Part shown: in pieces, positions 32,457-41,155 of the stretch | Layout of the letters: each line of letters begins with the position of its first letter | Position numbering within the stretch: the stretch's first letter is position 1 | NCBI GenBank assembly: GCA_004294445.1 | Contig: REAZ01000009.1 | Coordinates: 62,001-126,000, forward strand | Direction of reading: 5' to 3' | From: Cytophagales bacterium | GTDB taxonomy: Bacteria; Bacteroidota; Bacteroidia; Cytophagales; Thermoflexibacteraceae | DNA length: 64,000 bases | Translations under genes and position numbers: made by a program | The notes under the pieces: model-generated | Told to the model about the DNA's origin: nothing | Seen by the model: the letters and a program-made list of their open reading frames with translations, nothing else | Database searches by the model: none

Positions 32457-33020
32457 TTACCAATTTGCCACACTTTTGTTGAAAATATCCAAAATAATCT
32501 GATTCAAAATCGTAGGAATTAAACTTTGCTCTACTTGGATAAGTGTCTGATTTTGGTCAAAATCGGCAAAAAAAGCAAATTCTTGGTCAAAATCTTGGCT
32601 TTCGTCAAAGCTATTGATATAGTTTACCTTTACAGTTATGGTAAGTCGTTGCCTTGAAGCAAGCAACTGAAGGTCGCCCGTTTGCTGCCCTGAAGGTGCT
32701 ACAGGAGTAACCTCATACTTTGTGATAGTACCCGAAAAACTCAGATGCCCGTTGCTCGAAACCAAGCCTAAGCGCGTATTGCGTTGGAAATATTCTCGCA
32801 GTCTTTCTGTAAAGTTCAAACCTAAATTGGCGGGACCGTTGGCTATTTCCACATCAAAATTATCAATATTCATCGTCTGCACGCGTGGGTCTAAGTTCGT
32901 GCCTTGGAACGACAAAGAGGGAGCCGCCGCACAGCTCGAAAGGAAAAATAGCGTTGCAAAAAGCAAATATTGAAGCCTGCAAAGGAGTGTCGTATGCCTG
33001 ATAGGAGATTGATATTTCAT
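32457..33020 (-). CDS. lptE: LPS assembly lipoprotein LptE (Bacteroidota type)
   Basis: 187 residues. Lipobox FLSSC (Cys ~30), then SLSFQGTNLDPRVQTMNIDNFDVEIANGPANLGLNFTERLREYFQRNTRLGLV, SFSGTITKYEVTPVAP and the amphipathic QRLTITVKVNYINSFDESQDFDQEFAFFADF. This matches the LptE family of Bacteroidota, the plug lipoprotein that works with LptD to insert LPS in the outer membrane. First gene of the lptE-TPR-MFS unit. lptD is not in the window. Confidence 0.85.
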   Translation of the reverse strand: MKYQSPIRHTTLLCRLQYLLFATLFFLSSCAAAPSLSFQGTNLDPRVQTMNIDNFDVEIANGPANLGLNFTERLREYFQRNTRLGLVSSNGHLSFSGTITKYEVTPVAPSGQQTGDLQLLASRQRLTITVKVNYINSFDESQDFDQEFAFFADFDQNQTLIQVEQSLIPTILNQIILDIFNKSVANW

Positions 33021-33155
33021 TTGATTTTTATTTTTTTACAAAACTATCTTGAAAAATATTCTTTATCCCGATTTGGTAGCAAATAATTGTGAATGAGTTG
33101 GTTAAAAATGGTTAATTGAGGAAATATAGCTATTTTTTGCGATTTCTAAAAAAAA

Positions 33156-33890
33156 TTACCATTGGTATTTTTTCCATATTTTTAGCAACTCTATTGGTAC
33201 TTTTAGTAAATCTTTCAACTTGATTTTGCTCTCTCCTTGCTCCTCCCATTGATGAAGCGGAAGTTCGTAAATAGATTGGGCTGCATCGGTATGCGTTTTC
33301 AAAATTCTGAAAATTACTTCTACATCAAAAAGCCAAGGAGAAATGAATGCCTCTTTGAAAACCTGCGATGCCACATTTGCTTTGAGTAATTTTGCACCAC
33401 ATTGAGTATCGTAAAATGGTAATTTTAGCATTTGACTTACTATGGTAGCGAAAATACGCCCAAAATAATGTCTGAACCAATAACGCTTTATTTGCGCCCC
33501 CATTCTGCTAATGCGTGAGCCTGCAACCAATACCAAATCGGGAAACTGCTCAATAATTTTGATAAAATTGGGAATTTCTGATAGAGGAGTTGCGAGGTCG
33601 GCATCCAAGTAGCCAATATAAGCAAACTCGTTGGATACACTCAGTATTCCCTGCCTTACTGCTTCTGCTTTCCCCTGATTTTTAACAAGTTGTAGGTATC
33701 TTACTTGCCCAGCATTTTGTTCTGAAAGATGTTTCAGTAAACTCGCTGTATCATCTTTGCTTCCATCATCAACAAAGCAAAAGCTAATGAGGGGGTAATT
33801 TTGAAAAAAATGTAAAAAACTATCGATTTTTAGCCTATTAGCTTCGTTGTAACAAGGGACAATAAAAATTACTCTTTGTTTGCTATCCAA
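33156..33890 (-). CDS. family 2 glycosyltransferase (dolichyl-P-sugar synthase-like)
   Basis: 244 residues, GT-A fold: VIFIVPCYNEANRL, FVDDGSKDDTASLL, KNQGKAEAVRQG, and the metal-binding YLDADLATP. The short form without long membrane region resembles polyprenyl-phosphate glucose/mannose synthases. Start is TTG at 33890 (MDSKQRVIF): no ATG or GTG fits before the first conserved strand. It overlaps the end of the GT-C gene by eight bases, so the pair is translationally coupled; it may make the lipid-linked sugar used by that GT-C enzyme. Confidence 0.88.
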   Translation of the reverse strand: MDSKQRVIFIVPCYNEANRLKIDSFLHFFQNYPLISFCFVDDGSKDDTASLLKHLSEQNAGQVRYLQLVKNQGKAEAVRQGILSVSNEFAYIGYLDADLATPLSEIPNFIKIIEQFPDLVLVAGSRISRMGAQIKRYWFRHYFGRIFATIVSQMLKLPFYDTQCGAKLLKANVASQVFKEAFISPWLFDVEVIFRILKTHTDAAQSIYELPLHQWEEQGESKIKLKDLLKVPIELLKIWKKYQW

Positions 33891-35379
33891 GACGTGATTG
33901 ATTTGGTTTTATAAAATAAGATAAAACTAAGTTTAGCATATAGCAAGCCAAAATTGTTAGATAGGGGTAGGCAGTGATAAAATACCTGTATTCTATTCGC
34001 CGCAGTACCAAAGGGCACAAGGTAACGATATACAAAGGAATGAGCAGCATGAGCCAATAGGCAAGGGGCATTTGCCTGAAATGGAAAAGAGCATAAAAAG
34101 CAAAAGAAAAACCAATAAGTAAGACAAAATAGTATAGAGCTGAATATGAGATTTTTATGAATTTTTGAAACAAGTTTTGTTTGGCAAAAGGCGTGTTACT
34201 AATGTTGTAAGAACCGCTATGAAGCAAAAATTTGGGCAGTAACCTCAGAGGAGCTACCACTCGAAAATAAAAGGGCTTTTCTTCCATAAAGCTATTTCTG
34301 TACCTTCTGAGCATCTGAGTAACTTCTAAGTCTGCAATCATTTTTTCTTTTGCACTAACGGCAGGGTCGTCAGCCATAGCATAAAGTAATTTTATTTTTT
34401 GCAAAGAATCTGTGTTGTAGGCAGGGGTAAAAATATAGGCAGGTAAATCTTCAAACGATTTATATTTAGTAGGTAAATGATTGATTTGTGGTACTTTGTA
34501 AAACAGCGTGATTTCTGCTTCGGGATTCCAGCCAACCATATCGCCACCCCAAGCCTGCACAAACTCCATCAATGCCAAAAACTTGCCCTCTTTCAAGCCC
34601 GCATGCACATCTGTTACTACAGGAATAAATTTATTAAAATGAACATAATTTCTCGCTGTCCAGATGACTTCATTTATCAAAAATATACTATTGAAACTTA
34701 CCAATATTTTTAGAACATTAAACAAACTCTTTTTTTGCTGATAAAAATGAGTGTAAAATAAGTACAAGCAAAACAACACCAACAAAGGCAAAATATAGGG
34801 ACGCATCAGGATAGCCCAAGTGAGAAATGCCCCAGAAAAAATATAATACCAATGATTTTTGCCTGCAATAAAGAGGTAAATACCAATAATGAGTGCGGAA
34901 ACACAAAAACTCTCTGTAAGAATGAATAAATCGTAGAAAGTTATAAATGAGTTAATAGCGTAAATAAAGAAAGTAAGGTAAAAAAATCTTGCCGAATGAA
35001 AAATCAGATATGCCGTTTTAGCCAAAAAATAGGTTGAAATCGCCGATAAAATAATTTGTAAAATATAAGCAAGGTTTTTGACCCAAAAATCGTCAAAAAA
35101 TAAAAATAATGGTGCAAGAACTACATCATAACCGGGCATACGACCTGCGTAGGGATGCACTTTGCCATCTGCAAGCCTGCCAAAAGTGCCTGTATTAGCC
35201 AAATTTTGTGCCGTATGCAGATAATCAGGGCAATCCCCATTGCAGATACCTAACAGTCCATCATTTTGGAGTAAGTCAAGGTTATACATGAGCAATAAGA
35301 CAACTAAACTCTTGATAAGCAAAGAGATAGCTATCCAAAAAAAATAACGCTCAATGATATTGTTACTTTTTTGGTTCAA
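33883..35379 (-). CDS. polytopic GT-C glycosyltransferase-like protein
   Basis: 498 residues with about ten to twelve hydrophobic segments. The first external loop carries acidic residues (NGDCPDYLHTAQNLANTG) and is followed by GRMPGYDVVLAPLFL, matching the PMT/ArnT/GT39 loop arrangement for lipid-linked sugar donors. The start appears to be TTG at 35379 (MNQKSNNIIERYFF), since the next Met lies within the first membrane helix. It overlaps the penicillin acylase gene by 17 bases and the GT2 gene by eight, forming a coupled operon. Acceptor unknown. Confidence 0.75.
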   Translation of the reverse strand: MNQKSNNIIERYFFWIAISLLIKSLVVLLLMYNLDLLQNDGLLGICNGDCPDYLHTAQNLANTGTFGRLADGKVHPYAGRMPGYDVVLAPLFLFFDDFWVKNLAYILQIILSAISTYFLAKTAYLIFHSARFFYLTFFIYAINSFITFYDLFILTESFCVSALIIGIYLFIAGKNHWYYIFSGAFLTWAILMRPYILPLLVLFCLYLFYTHFYQQKKSLFNVLKILVSFNSIFLINEVIWTARNYVHFNKFIPVVTDVHAGLKEGKFLALMEFVQAWGGDMVGWNPEAEITLFYKVPQINHLPTKYKSFEDLPAYIFTPAYNTDSLQKIKLLYAMADDPAVSAKEKMIADLEVTQMLRRYRNSFMEEKPFYFRVVAPLRLLPKFLLHSGSYNISNTPFAKQNLFQKFIKISYSALYYFVLLIGFSFAFYALFHFRQMPLAYWLMLLIPLYIVTLCPLVLRRIEYRYFITAYPYLTILACYMLNLVLSYFIKPNQSRLG

Positions 35380-37810
35380 AATTTTGGCTGATGATTAGTC
35401 TTTTATGCTTTTCTGAAGGTGATTTTAAAAATAAGAGCGGATAGTATTCTCCTCTTTCCCAATAATCGACCATGCTATCATAAAAATGGCTGCCAGCATT
35501 GCCCGACTGCCCACCGGGATAGACTCCGTATCCTTTTACGCCATCTTTGTCCATTTCTACTATCATGCGCCAAGAGGGACCGTTTTTGCTACTTGTAGCA
35601 TTGACAATACCTTCATTCCCACCATTGAGCGCGATTCTATCAAAAGGTTTGATTTGGCTCAAGTGTGCAATGGTTGTATTTTTGAAATAAGCCCACTGAA
35701 GAGGCTTGCCCGTATTTGCTTTTTTCCAATTTGCAACGCTATCAATTGCTTGTTTGAACGCTATTTGGATTACCTCTTTTGCCGTTTCTTTTTCAGGCGT
35801 ACTTTTCATATCCATAAATTCAAAAGTAGGCTTTTCTTTCAACAATTTGATGGTATTGAAGTTGCTCGGCATATCCAAAGCAATATCTTTCTTTTGCATT
35901 TCGTCCCAAAGTACTGGTTTAATTTTTCGCCACCAAGCCTCATAATACACTGGGGCAGAAAGCATTGGGTCATTATAAAAGTTCCACTCCGAAAGAAGTT
36001 TGTAGGCTTCTTTGCCTTCGGGCGTAAGTGCTGTTTGGTTGAGCTGGGCTAAAAAATAAGGTAAACTTTCCGATGCTTGCAAATTATAATTGTCGTTTTG
36101 CAGGCGTTTCATGTCCTCTATAGTAATGCCCTTCATGCTATCCAATACTCTATTAATGCGGCGATTGCGATAGTATTCATAGTTTGCATTTACGTAGTAC
36201 GGATAGGTGCTGTCAGCGGGGTGCTGGTTGGCAGAGCTTACAAAACCACGCGCAGGCTGATAAGTATGCACATTTTGGCGTTGTGGAATAAAGTCCTGCC
36301 AACGCTGCGAAGACTGTGTACCGTCCAGAGGGAATTTCCCTTGTCCTTTCCATTTCACAGGGTATTTGCCCTGAACCCACATGGCAACCTCACCTTTTAC
36401 CGAAGCAAAAGCATAGTTTTGGGCGGGACAGCTATAATATTGTAAGGCATCTACATAGTCATTATAATTTTTTGCTCGGTTTAGTTTGTATGAAGTCATT
36501 AGCTCTGCCGAAGGGTCATGTGCTACCCAACGCATAGAAAACGGTATTTTTTGATTTTTTGAGCCAAATTTATCATCATAAGTTACAGGACCCCAAATAG
36601 TATAGCTCACTGTATCCAAATAATTTTTGCCGCCTCTGACTTTTATTTCCTCTACTACTTTTTTTGTTTTTACGTACTTATTGTCAAGCAAATACTCATT
36701 TTTAGAGTCGTCTTTAAATTTGATTTGATACCAATCTACTACATCTCGTTGAGCATTAGTAACTCCCCACGCAATAGAATCTGTAAAACCAATAATGATG
36801 CATGGCGCACCAGGTAGGCTTACGCCGTAAACATTCATGCTTGGCGTTTGCATCTGCATTTCGAACCAAATAGAGGGTAAACTCAATGCCAAATGTGGGT
36901 CATCGCACAGGATAGCATTCCCCGATGCTGTTTTACTCCCCGCTATAGCCCAGTTATTGCTCCCTACCCCATCTTCAGTGCGCGAGTTATATCTTTGCTG
37001 AATGTACTCACCAATAATATTAGGACTTAAGGAAGGTGCGTTTACTTGGATAGGAGAAAAATTCCATTGCTTTGGCTGATTGACGATTGGGTCTTGCTCT
37101 GGCAAAATATCTGGATAAAGCACATCTAAAAAATCTTTCCCAAAAAGACGTAGCGCATTTGCCATCTCAAAATCAGCCTCGCCTAAACTTAACGTTTTTG
37201 CCATATATTTCAAAAATAAGGCACATTTGAGCGAAGTCCACTCCTCTGGGGCGTAGTCCAAAATCTTGTATTCCAACGGATAATTCTTATAGTCCAATGT
37301 TTCTATGTACGCATTTACACCTCTCGTATAGGCATCTACAGTAGCTTTGCCTTCGGGAATGGAGTCAAAAACTTTGGAAGCATTCTTCGCTCCATAGACC
37401 ATACCTATTCTTCTTTGCTCTCTGTCAAAAGGAATTGCTCGCTCACCTACTATTTCGCTGATACGTCCTGCGGCTGCGTGCGTTTGAAACTCCATTTGCC
37501 AAAGGCGGTGCTGTGCGGTAACATAGCCCTGCAAAAAGTAAATGTCATCATCATTTTCAGCAAAAATATGCGGCACTAACTTGTCGTCATAAACAACAGT
37601 TGCTCTGCCTTTCAAGCCCTCAATTTGTACATTTTGGGCATAATTTGGCTTTTTTACTTCTGAATTATTCCAAAAACCTGCAAAAGGGTCTAATAATTTG
37701 CCAAGTGGGGGAATAGGAGCGGGTACTTTCTCTATTTCCCAACGATGGTCAAGCCCGTAAATCAAAGCTATAGTGAGGGTCGAAACAAGTAAAAAACGGA
37801 TAAATTTCAT
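35363..37810 (-). CDS. penicillin acylase family (Ntn-hydrolase) protein
   Basis: 815 residues with an N-terminal hydrophobic segment (secretion signal or anchor). The alpha chain region ends before SRTEDGVGSNNWAIAGSKTASGNAILCDDPHLALSLPSIWFEMQM: the Ser of GSNNW is the autocatalytic nucleophile, as in the S45 family. Later AVTNAQRDVVDWY and PSWRMIVEMD... are typical beta-chain features. Enzymes of this family hydrolyse amides such as acyl-homoserine lactones, penicillins or aculeacin; the substrate is unknown. First gene of an operon with the GT-C and GT2 genes. Confidence 0.93.
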   Translation of the reverse strand: MKFIRFLLVSTLTIALIYGLDHRWEIEKVPAPIPPLGKLLDPFAGFWNNSEVKKPNYAQNVQIEGLKGRATVVYDDKLVPHIFAENDDDIYFLQGYVTAQHRLWQMEFQTHAAAGRISEIVGERAIPFDREQRRIGMVYGAKNASKVFDSIPEGKATVDAYTRGVNAYIETLDYKNYPLEYKILDYAPEEWTSLKCALFLKYMAKTLSLGEADFEMANALRLFGKDFLDVLYPDILPEQDPIVNQPKQWNFSPIQVNAPSLSPNIIGEYIQQRYNSRTEDGVGSNNWAIAGSKTASGNAILCDDPHLALSLPSIWFEMQMQTPSMNVYGVSLPGAPCIIIGFTDSIAWGVTNAQRDVVDWYQIKFKDDSKNEYLLDNKYVKTKKVVEEIKVRGGKNYLDTVSYTIWGPVTYDDKFGSKNQKIPFSMRWVAHDPSAELMTSYKLNRAKNYNDYVDALQYYSCPAQNYAFASVKGEVAMWVQGKYPVKWKGQGKFPLDGTQSSQRWQDFIPQRQNVHTYQPARGFVSSANQHPADSTYPYYVNANYEYYRNRRINRVLDSMKGITIEDMKRLQNDNYNLQASESLPYFLAQLNQTALTPEGKEAYKLLSEWNFYNDPMLSAPVYYEAWWRKIKPVLWDEMQKKDIALDMPSNFNTIKLLKEKPTFEFMDMKSTPEKETAKEVIQIAFKQAIDSVANWKKANTGKPLQWAYFKNTTIAHLSQIKPFDRIALNGGNEGIVNATSSKNGPSWRMIVEMDKDGVKGYGVYPGGQSGNAGSHFYDSMVDYWERGEYYPLLFLKSPSEKHKRLIISQNFEPKK

Positions 37811-37957
37811 GGAGTATCTATATTATTTGTCTTTGTAAATCAAAATCTTACGTGAAGTTAGTATTTACTATCAAAAGCAAAAAGAAAAAGCATATTTTTT
37901 TATTATATATTTACTTTATAGGGTTTGTGAAAAGTAGCAGATTTTTGCAAATTTTAC

Positions 37958-37965
37958 TACTTTTG
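37958..37965 (+). promoter_or_regulatory. -7 promoter element for the UvrD/PcrA gene
   Basis: TACTTTTG (TAnnTTTG) 28 bases before the TTG at 37993. It lies within the longer open frame that starts at 37852, which supports the shorter coding region. Confidence 0.45.
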
Positions 37966-37992
37966 CATATAACAATTCCTAATTTTAAGAAA

Positions 37993-40287
37993 TTGAACTA
38001 TTTAGACCAATTAAATGAACCTCAGAGAGAGGCAGTTACGCATACAGAAGGTGCATTAATGATTATAGCGGGAGCAGGCTCTGGCAAAACTCGTGTGCTT
38101 ACTTACCGTATTGCCTACCTACTAGAAATGGGCGTTGAGCCTTTCAATATTCTTTCGCTTACTTTTACCAACAAGGCAGCAAGGGAGATGAGGCAGCGCA
38201 TAGAAAAAGTAGTTGGCAACGAAGCACGTAACCTTTGGATGGGAACTTTTCACTCCGTTTTTTCTAAGATTTTGCGGATTGAAGCCGAAAAATTAGGCTA
38301 TACCAGCAATTTTACAATTTATGATACAGACGACTCTAAGTCTTTGATTAAGCAAATTTTGAAGGAGCTAAATCTTGACGACAAGGTTTACAAGCCTTCT
38401 ACCGTACTCAATCGGATTTCGGGGGCAAAAAATAGGCTTATTTCTTGGCAGGCGTACCTCAGTAATCCTAATTTTCAGGCAGAGGACATGGCAGAAATGA
38501 AACCCGAAATGGGTAGAATTTACAAAACCTACTGCGAACGCTGTTTTCAGGCAAATGCGATGGATTTTGACGATTTGCTTTTTAATACAAATGTCCTTTT
38601 TCGCAATCATCTTGATGTGCTGCACAAATATCAGCACAAATTCCGCTATGTATTGGTAGATGAGTTTCAAGATACTAACCTTTCCCAGTACCTGATAACC
38701 AAAAAGTTAGCCGCAGTAAACCAAAATATTTGTGTGGTAGGTGATGACGCACAAAGTATTTATGCTTTTCGAGGAGCTGACATTCAAAATATATTAAATT
38801 TTTCCAAAGATTATCCCGACCTCAAAACAGTAAAATTGGAGCAGAACTATCGCTCTACAAAAACCATTGTCCATGTAGCCAATAAGGTCATAGAAAACAA
38901 TAAAGAACAACTACAAAAATCTGTTTGGACTGATAATGAGCAAGGTAACTATATAGAAGTGTTAAAAGCAGCTACTGATAATGACGAAGGGCGTTTGGTA
39001 GCATATTCTATTTTTGAGGAAAAAATGCAGAATCATTTTCACAACAAAGATTTTGCTATTTTATACAGAACTAACTATCAATCAAGGGCTTTCGAGGAGG
39101 CACTTCGGCGGCAAGGTATCAAATACAAGGTGTACGGCGGTTTGTCGTTTTACCAGAGAAAGGAGATAAAAGACCTTTTGGCATACTTGCGTTTTGTGAT
39201 TAACCCGAAAGACGAGGAGGCTTTTCGCCGAATCATCAATCAGCCTAAGCGGGGAATTGGCGATACTACGGTGCAAAAAATGGTCGTATCGGCACACGAA
39301 AATAATATTTCACTTTGGGAAGTTGTCTGCGAGGCAAGCAAATACATGGGCAAGGCGAGGGGCATTTCGCTCATCGATGACTTTGCGCTGATGATAAAAG
39401 AATTTCAGGTCGTTGTGTCCAAAAAAGATGCCTTTGAAGCTACTTCTCATATTGCCAAAAGTTCGGGGCTTTTGCGAGAACTGTTTGAAGATAAAACAGT
39501 GGAAGGGCGAGCAAGATATGAAAATGTGCAAGAATTGCTCAATGCGGTGAAGGAGTTTGTAGATAATCCTGAACGTGAGGAAAAAGACTTGGCAACTTTC
39601 CTGCAAGAAGTCGCTCTTATTACTACGGCAGACGAAAACGAAGGCAAAGACGGAGATGATGATTACGTTTCTATGATGACGATTCACTCTGCCAAAGGGC
39701 TGGAATTCAAGATAGTATATATCGTAGGCGTAGAAGAAGACCTGTTTCCTTCGCAAATGATGCTCTCAAGCAGGGCTGATTTGGAAGAAGAACGCCGCCT
39801 ATTTTATGTAGCTATCACGCGTGCCGAGAAAAAACTGTATCTTTCGTATGCCCTCCAACGCTACCGTTTTGGTAATTTGCGTATGTGTGAATCGAGTCGT
39901 TTTTTAGATGAAATAGATAATAAGTTTGTCGTTTCGAATACGGGACGAGCAAAAAGTATGCGTGGCGAAGATACTTTTACAAGTTTCGGGAAGCCTTTGG
40001 TACGCAAAACTGAAGAATTTAGCCGACCATCGCAGCCTATAGTAAAAACCTATCCGCTTCAGAATCAGAAAAAACCGCTTGGTGAGCATAAGGCATCGCC
40101 CAATTTTGTTGCTTCCAATCCCGCAAAGTTGCGTGAGGGAATGAAAGTAGAGCATCAGAAATTTGGCTTTGGCAGAATCTTAAAAATAGACATAGAGGGA
40201 ATGGACAAGCGGGCAAAGATTTTATTTGAGGGTGCAGGGGAAAAAACATTATTGCTGACTTTTGCGAAGTTGATGATAGTGGAGTAG
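37993..40287 (+). CDS. UvrD/PcrA-type superfamily 1 DNA helicase
   Basis: 764 residues from TTG 37993 (MNYLDQLNEPQREAVTHTEG). The frame is open from a GTG at 37852, but those 47 residues are hydrophobic and low-complexity and a promoter-like box lies inside them. Helicase motifs: Q-motif LNEPQREAV, Walker A AGAGSGKT, DEFQDTN (motif II), VGDDAQSIYAFRGAD (III), VKLEQNYRST (IV), VSMMTIHSAKGLEFKIVYIVG (V), VAITRAEKKLYLSY (VI). The C-terminal VEHQKFGFGRIL..AKILFEGAGEKTLLLTFAKLMIVE is the PcrA/UvrD Tudor-like domain. Role in nucleotide excision and mismatch repair and in clearing replication conflicts. Confidence 0.95.
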   Translation: MNYLDQLNEPQREAVTHTEGALMIIAGAGSGKTRVLTYRIAYLLEMGVEPFNILSLTFTNKAAREMRQRIEKVVGNEARNLWMGTFHSVFSKILRIEAEKLGYTSNFTIYDTDDSKSLIKQILKELNLDDKVYKPSTVLNRISGAKNRLISWQAYLSNPNFQAEDMAEMKPEMGRIYKTYCERCFQANAMDFDDLLFNTNVLFRNHLDVLHKYQHKFRYVLVDEFQDTNLSQYLITKKLAAVNQNICVVGDDAQSIYAFRGADIQNILNFSKDYPDLKTVKLEQNYRSTKTIVHVANKVIENNKEQLQKSVWTDNEQGNYIEVLKAATDNDEGRLVAYSIFEEKMQNHFHNKDFAILYRTNYQSRAFEEALRRQGIKYKVYGGLSFYQRKEIKDLLAYLRFVINPKDEEAFRRIINQPKRGIGDTTVQKMVVSAHENNISLWEVVCEASKYMGKARGISLIDDFALMIKEFQVVVSKKDAFEATSHIAKSSGLLRELFEDKTVEGRARYENVQELLNAVKEFVDNPEREEKDLATFLQEVALITTADENEGKDGDDDYVSMMTIHSAKGLEFKIVYIVGVEEDLFPSQMMLSSRADLEEERRLFYVAITRAEKKLYLSYALQRYRFGNLRMCESSRFLDEIDNKFVVSNTGRAKSMRGEDTFTSFGKPLVRKTEEFSRPSQPIVKTYPLQNQKKPLGEHKASPNFVASNPAKLREGMKVEHQKFGFGRILKIDIEGMDKRAKILFEGAGEKTLLLTFAKLMIVE

Positions 40288-40313
40288 GGCAGTTCATTTT
40301 TATACAGAGAAAA

Positions 40314-40344
40314 TTGTTCGTTTTTTATTTTTTATGTATATTTG
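40314..40344 (+). promoter_or_regulatory. promoter of the PIN toxin/antitoxin-like pair
   Basis: TTG at 40314-40316 (-33) and TATATTTG at 40337-40344 (-7), spacer 20. The predicted start near 40350 is about 15 bases before ATG 40365 and excludes the longer reading from 40314. Confidence 0.65.
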
Positions 40345-40364
40345 CTTTACACAAAATAGATGAA

Positions 40365-40697
40365 ATGATGAAAACAAAGAAAAGAGTTTGGCTTTCTTAT
40401 GATTTAGGTATTATGGGCGACTATGAAACCCTTTATCAATGGCTCGATGAGCAAAATGCCAAGGAATGTGGTTTGAATATAGCTACCTTTGAGGTTGAAA
40501 TTGAGGAAGAAAATATCGTTGATTATCTGCGAGAGAGCATTGGACAAAGAGTAAAAATAGAAAAAAATAGTAGAATTTATGTAGTTTACCTCCAACTTAG
40601 TACCACAAAAGTAAAAGGCGAATTTTTATTTGGTAACCGTAAGCGTGCTATGTGGCAAGGTTATGCAGTTTCGGAATCAGAGGAAATTGATGCGTAG
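40365..40697 (+). CDS. small protein paired with a PIN toxin, possible antitoxin
   Basis: 110 residues (MMKTKKRVWLSYDLGIMGDYETLYQWLDEQNAKECG ... KIEKNSRIYVVYLQLSTTKVKGEFLFGNRKRAMWQGYAVSESEEIDA). A soluble, mixed alpha/beta protein with an acidic tail. I do not recognise a DNA-binding motif of a classic antitoxin. It ends three bases before the PIN-domain gene and shares its promoter. An antitoxin role is inferred from position and size only. Confidence 0.6.
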   Translation: MMKTKKRVWLSYDLGIMGDYETLYQWLDEQNAKECGLNIATFEVEIEEENIVDYLRESIGQRVKIEKNSRIYVVYLQLSTTKVKGEFLFGNRKRAMWQGYAVSESEEIDA

Positions 40698-40700
40698 AGT

Positions 40701-41107
40701 ATGCAACATATTTTGACTGACACAGGGTTTTGGTTTGCACTTTTTGATAAAAAAGACCAATACCACAAAAAAGCCTTAGAAATTGCAAACACAATAGACA
40801 TACAACACTATTTTGTACTGCCTTTTCCCTCTTTGTATGAAACCTTGAATACCACATTTATCAAGAATCATAGAGATGCATTTGATGTTTTTTTAAAGAC
40901 CCATCATATCATCACAATTTACGATGCCAAATATGCCAATCAAGCTTTAAATGCTTGAAACCTCTTAACTACCAGTATAGCTTGGTAGATATGGTCATGA
41001 GAATGATGGTATTAGATGTAAATTTATCTATTCACGCCCTCATCACATTTAACGAAAAGGACTTTGAAGATGTCTGCCAGCAGCGTGGTATTATGATTCT
41101 CCATTAG
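40701..41107 (+). CDS. PIN-domain (VapC-like) toxin interrupted by a -1 frameshift
   Basis: Frame 0 runs 40701-40958 (85 residues: MQHILTDTGFWFALFDKKDQ ... ITIYDAKYANQALNA) and has the first two PIN acidic positions (D7, E47). The -1 frame continues from the same point to TAG 41105-41107 and encodes KPLNYQYSLVDMVMRMMVLDVNLSIHALITFNEKDFEDVC, which supplies the third and fourth acidic positions (SLVD, NEKDF). The crossover lies at T TTA AAT (40946-40952), a canonical X XXY YYZ slippery heptamer, with a 6-bp hairpin (CTACCA / TGGTAG) 16 bases downstream. Either a programmed frameshift makes the full RNase, or a one-base deletion has killed it. Confidence 0.75.
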
Positions 41108-41132
41108 TCTAACTTCTTCAAATTAGACTAAT
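41103..41132. terminator. hairpin between convergent genes, possible terminator
   Basis: Perfect 10-bp stem ATTAGTCTAA / TTAGACTAAT with a 10-base loop, overlapping the stop codon of the PIN gene. No strong T run on either side, so terminator function is uncertain. Confidence 0.4.
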
Positions 41133-41155
41133 AAAGGCAGTAAAATTAGATTTTT

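Noticed and set aside
37852-37992. 47-codon N-terminal extension of the helicase
   Set aside because: Hydrophobic, low complexity, contains a -7 promoter box, and the helicase Q-motif begins right after TTG 37993.
41103-41132. Attachment-site-like inverted repeat after the PIN gene
   Set aside because: No integrase, no second copy in the window and no tRNA overlap; a terminator-like hairpin is simpler.
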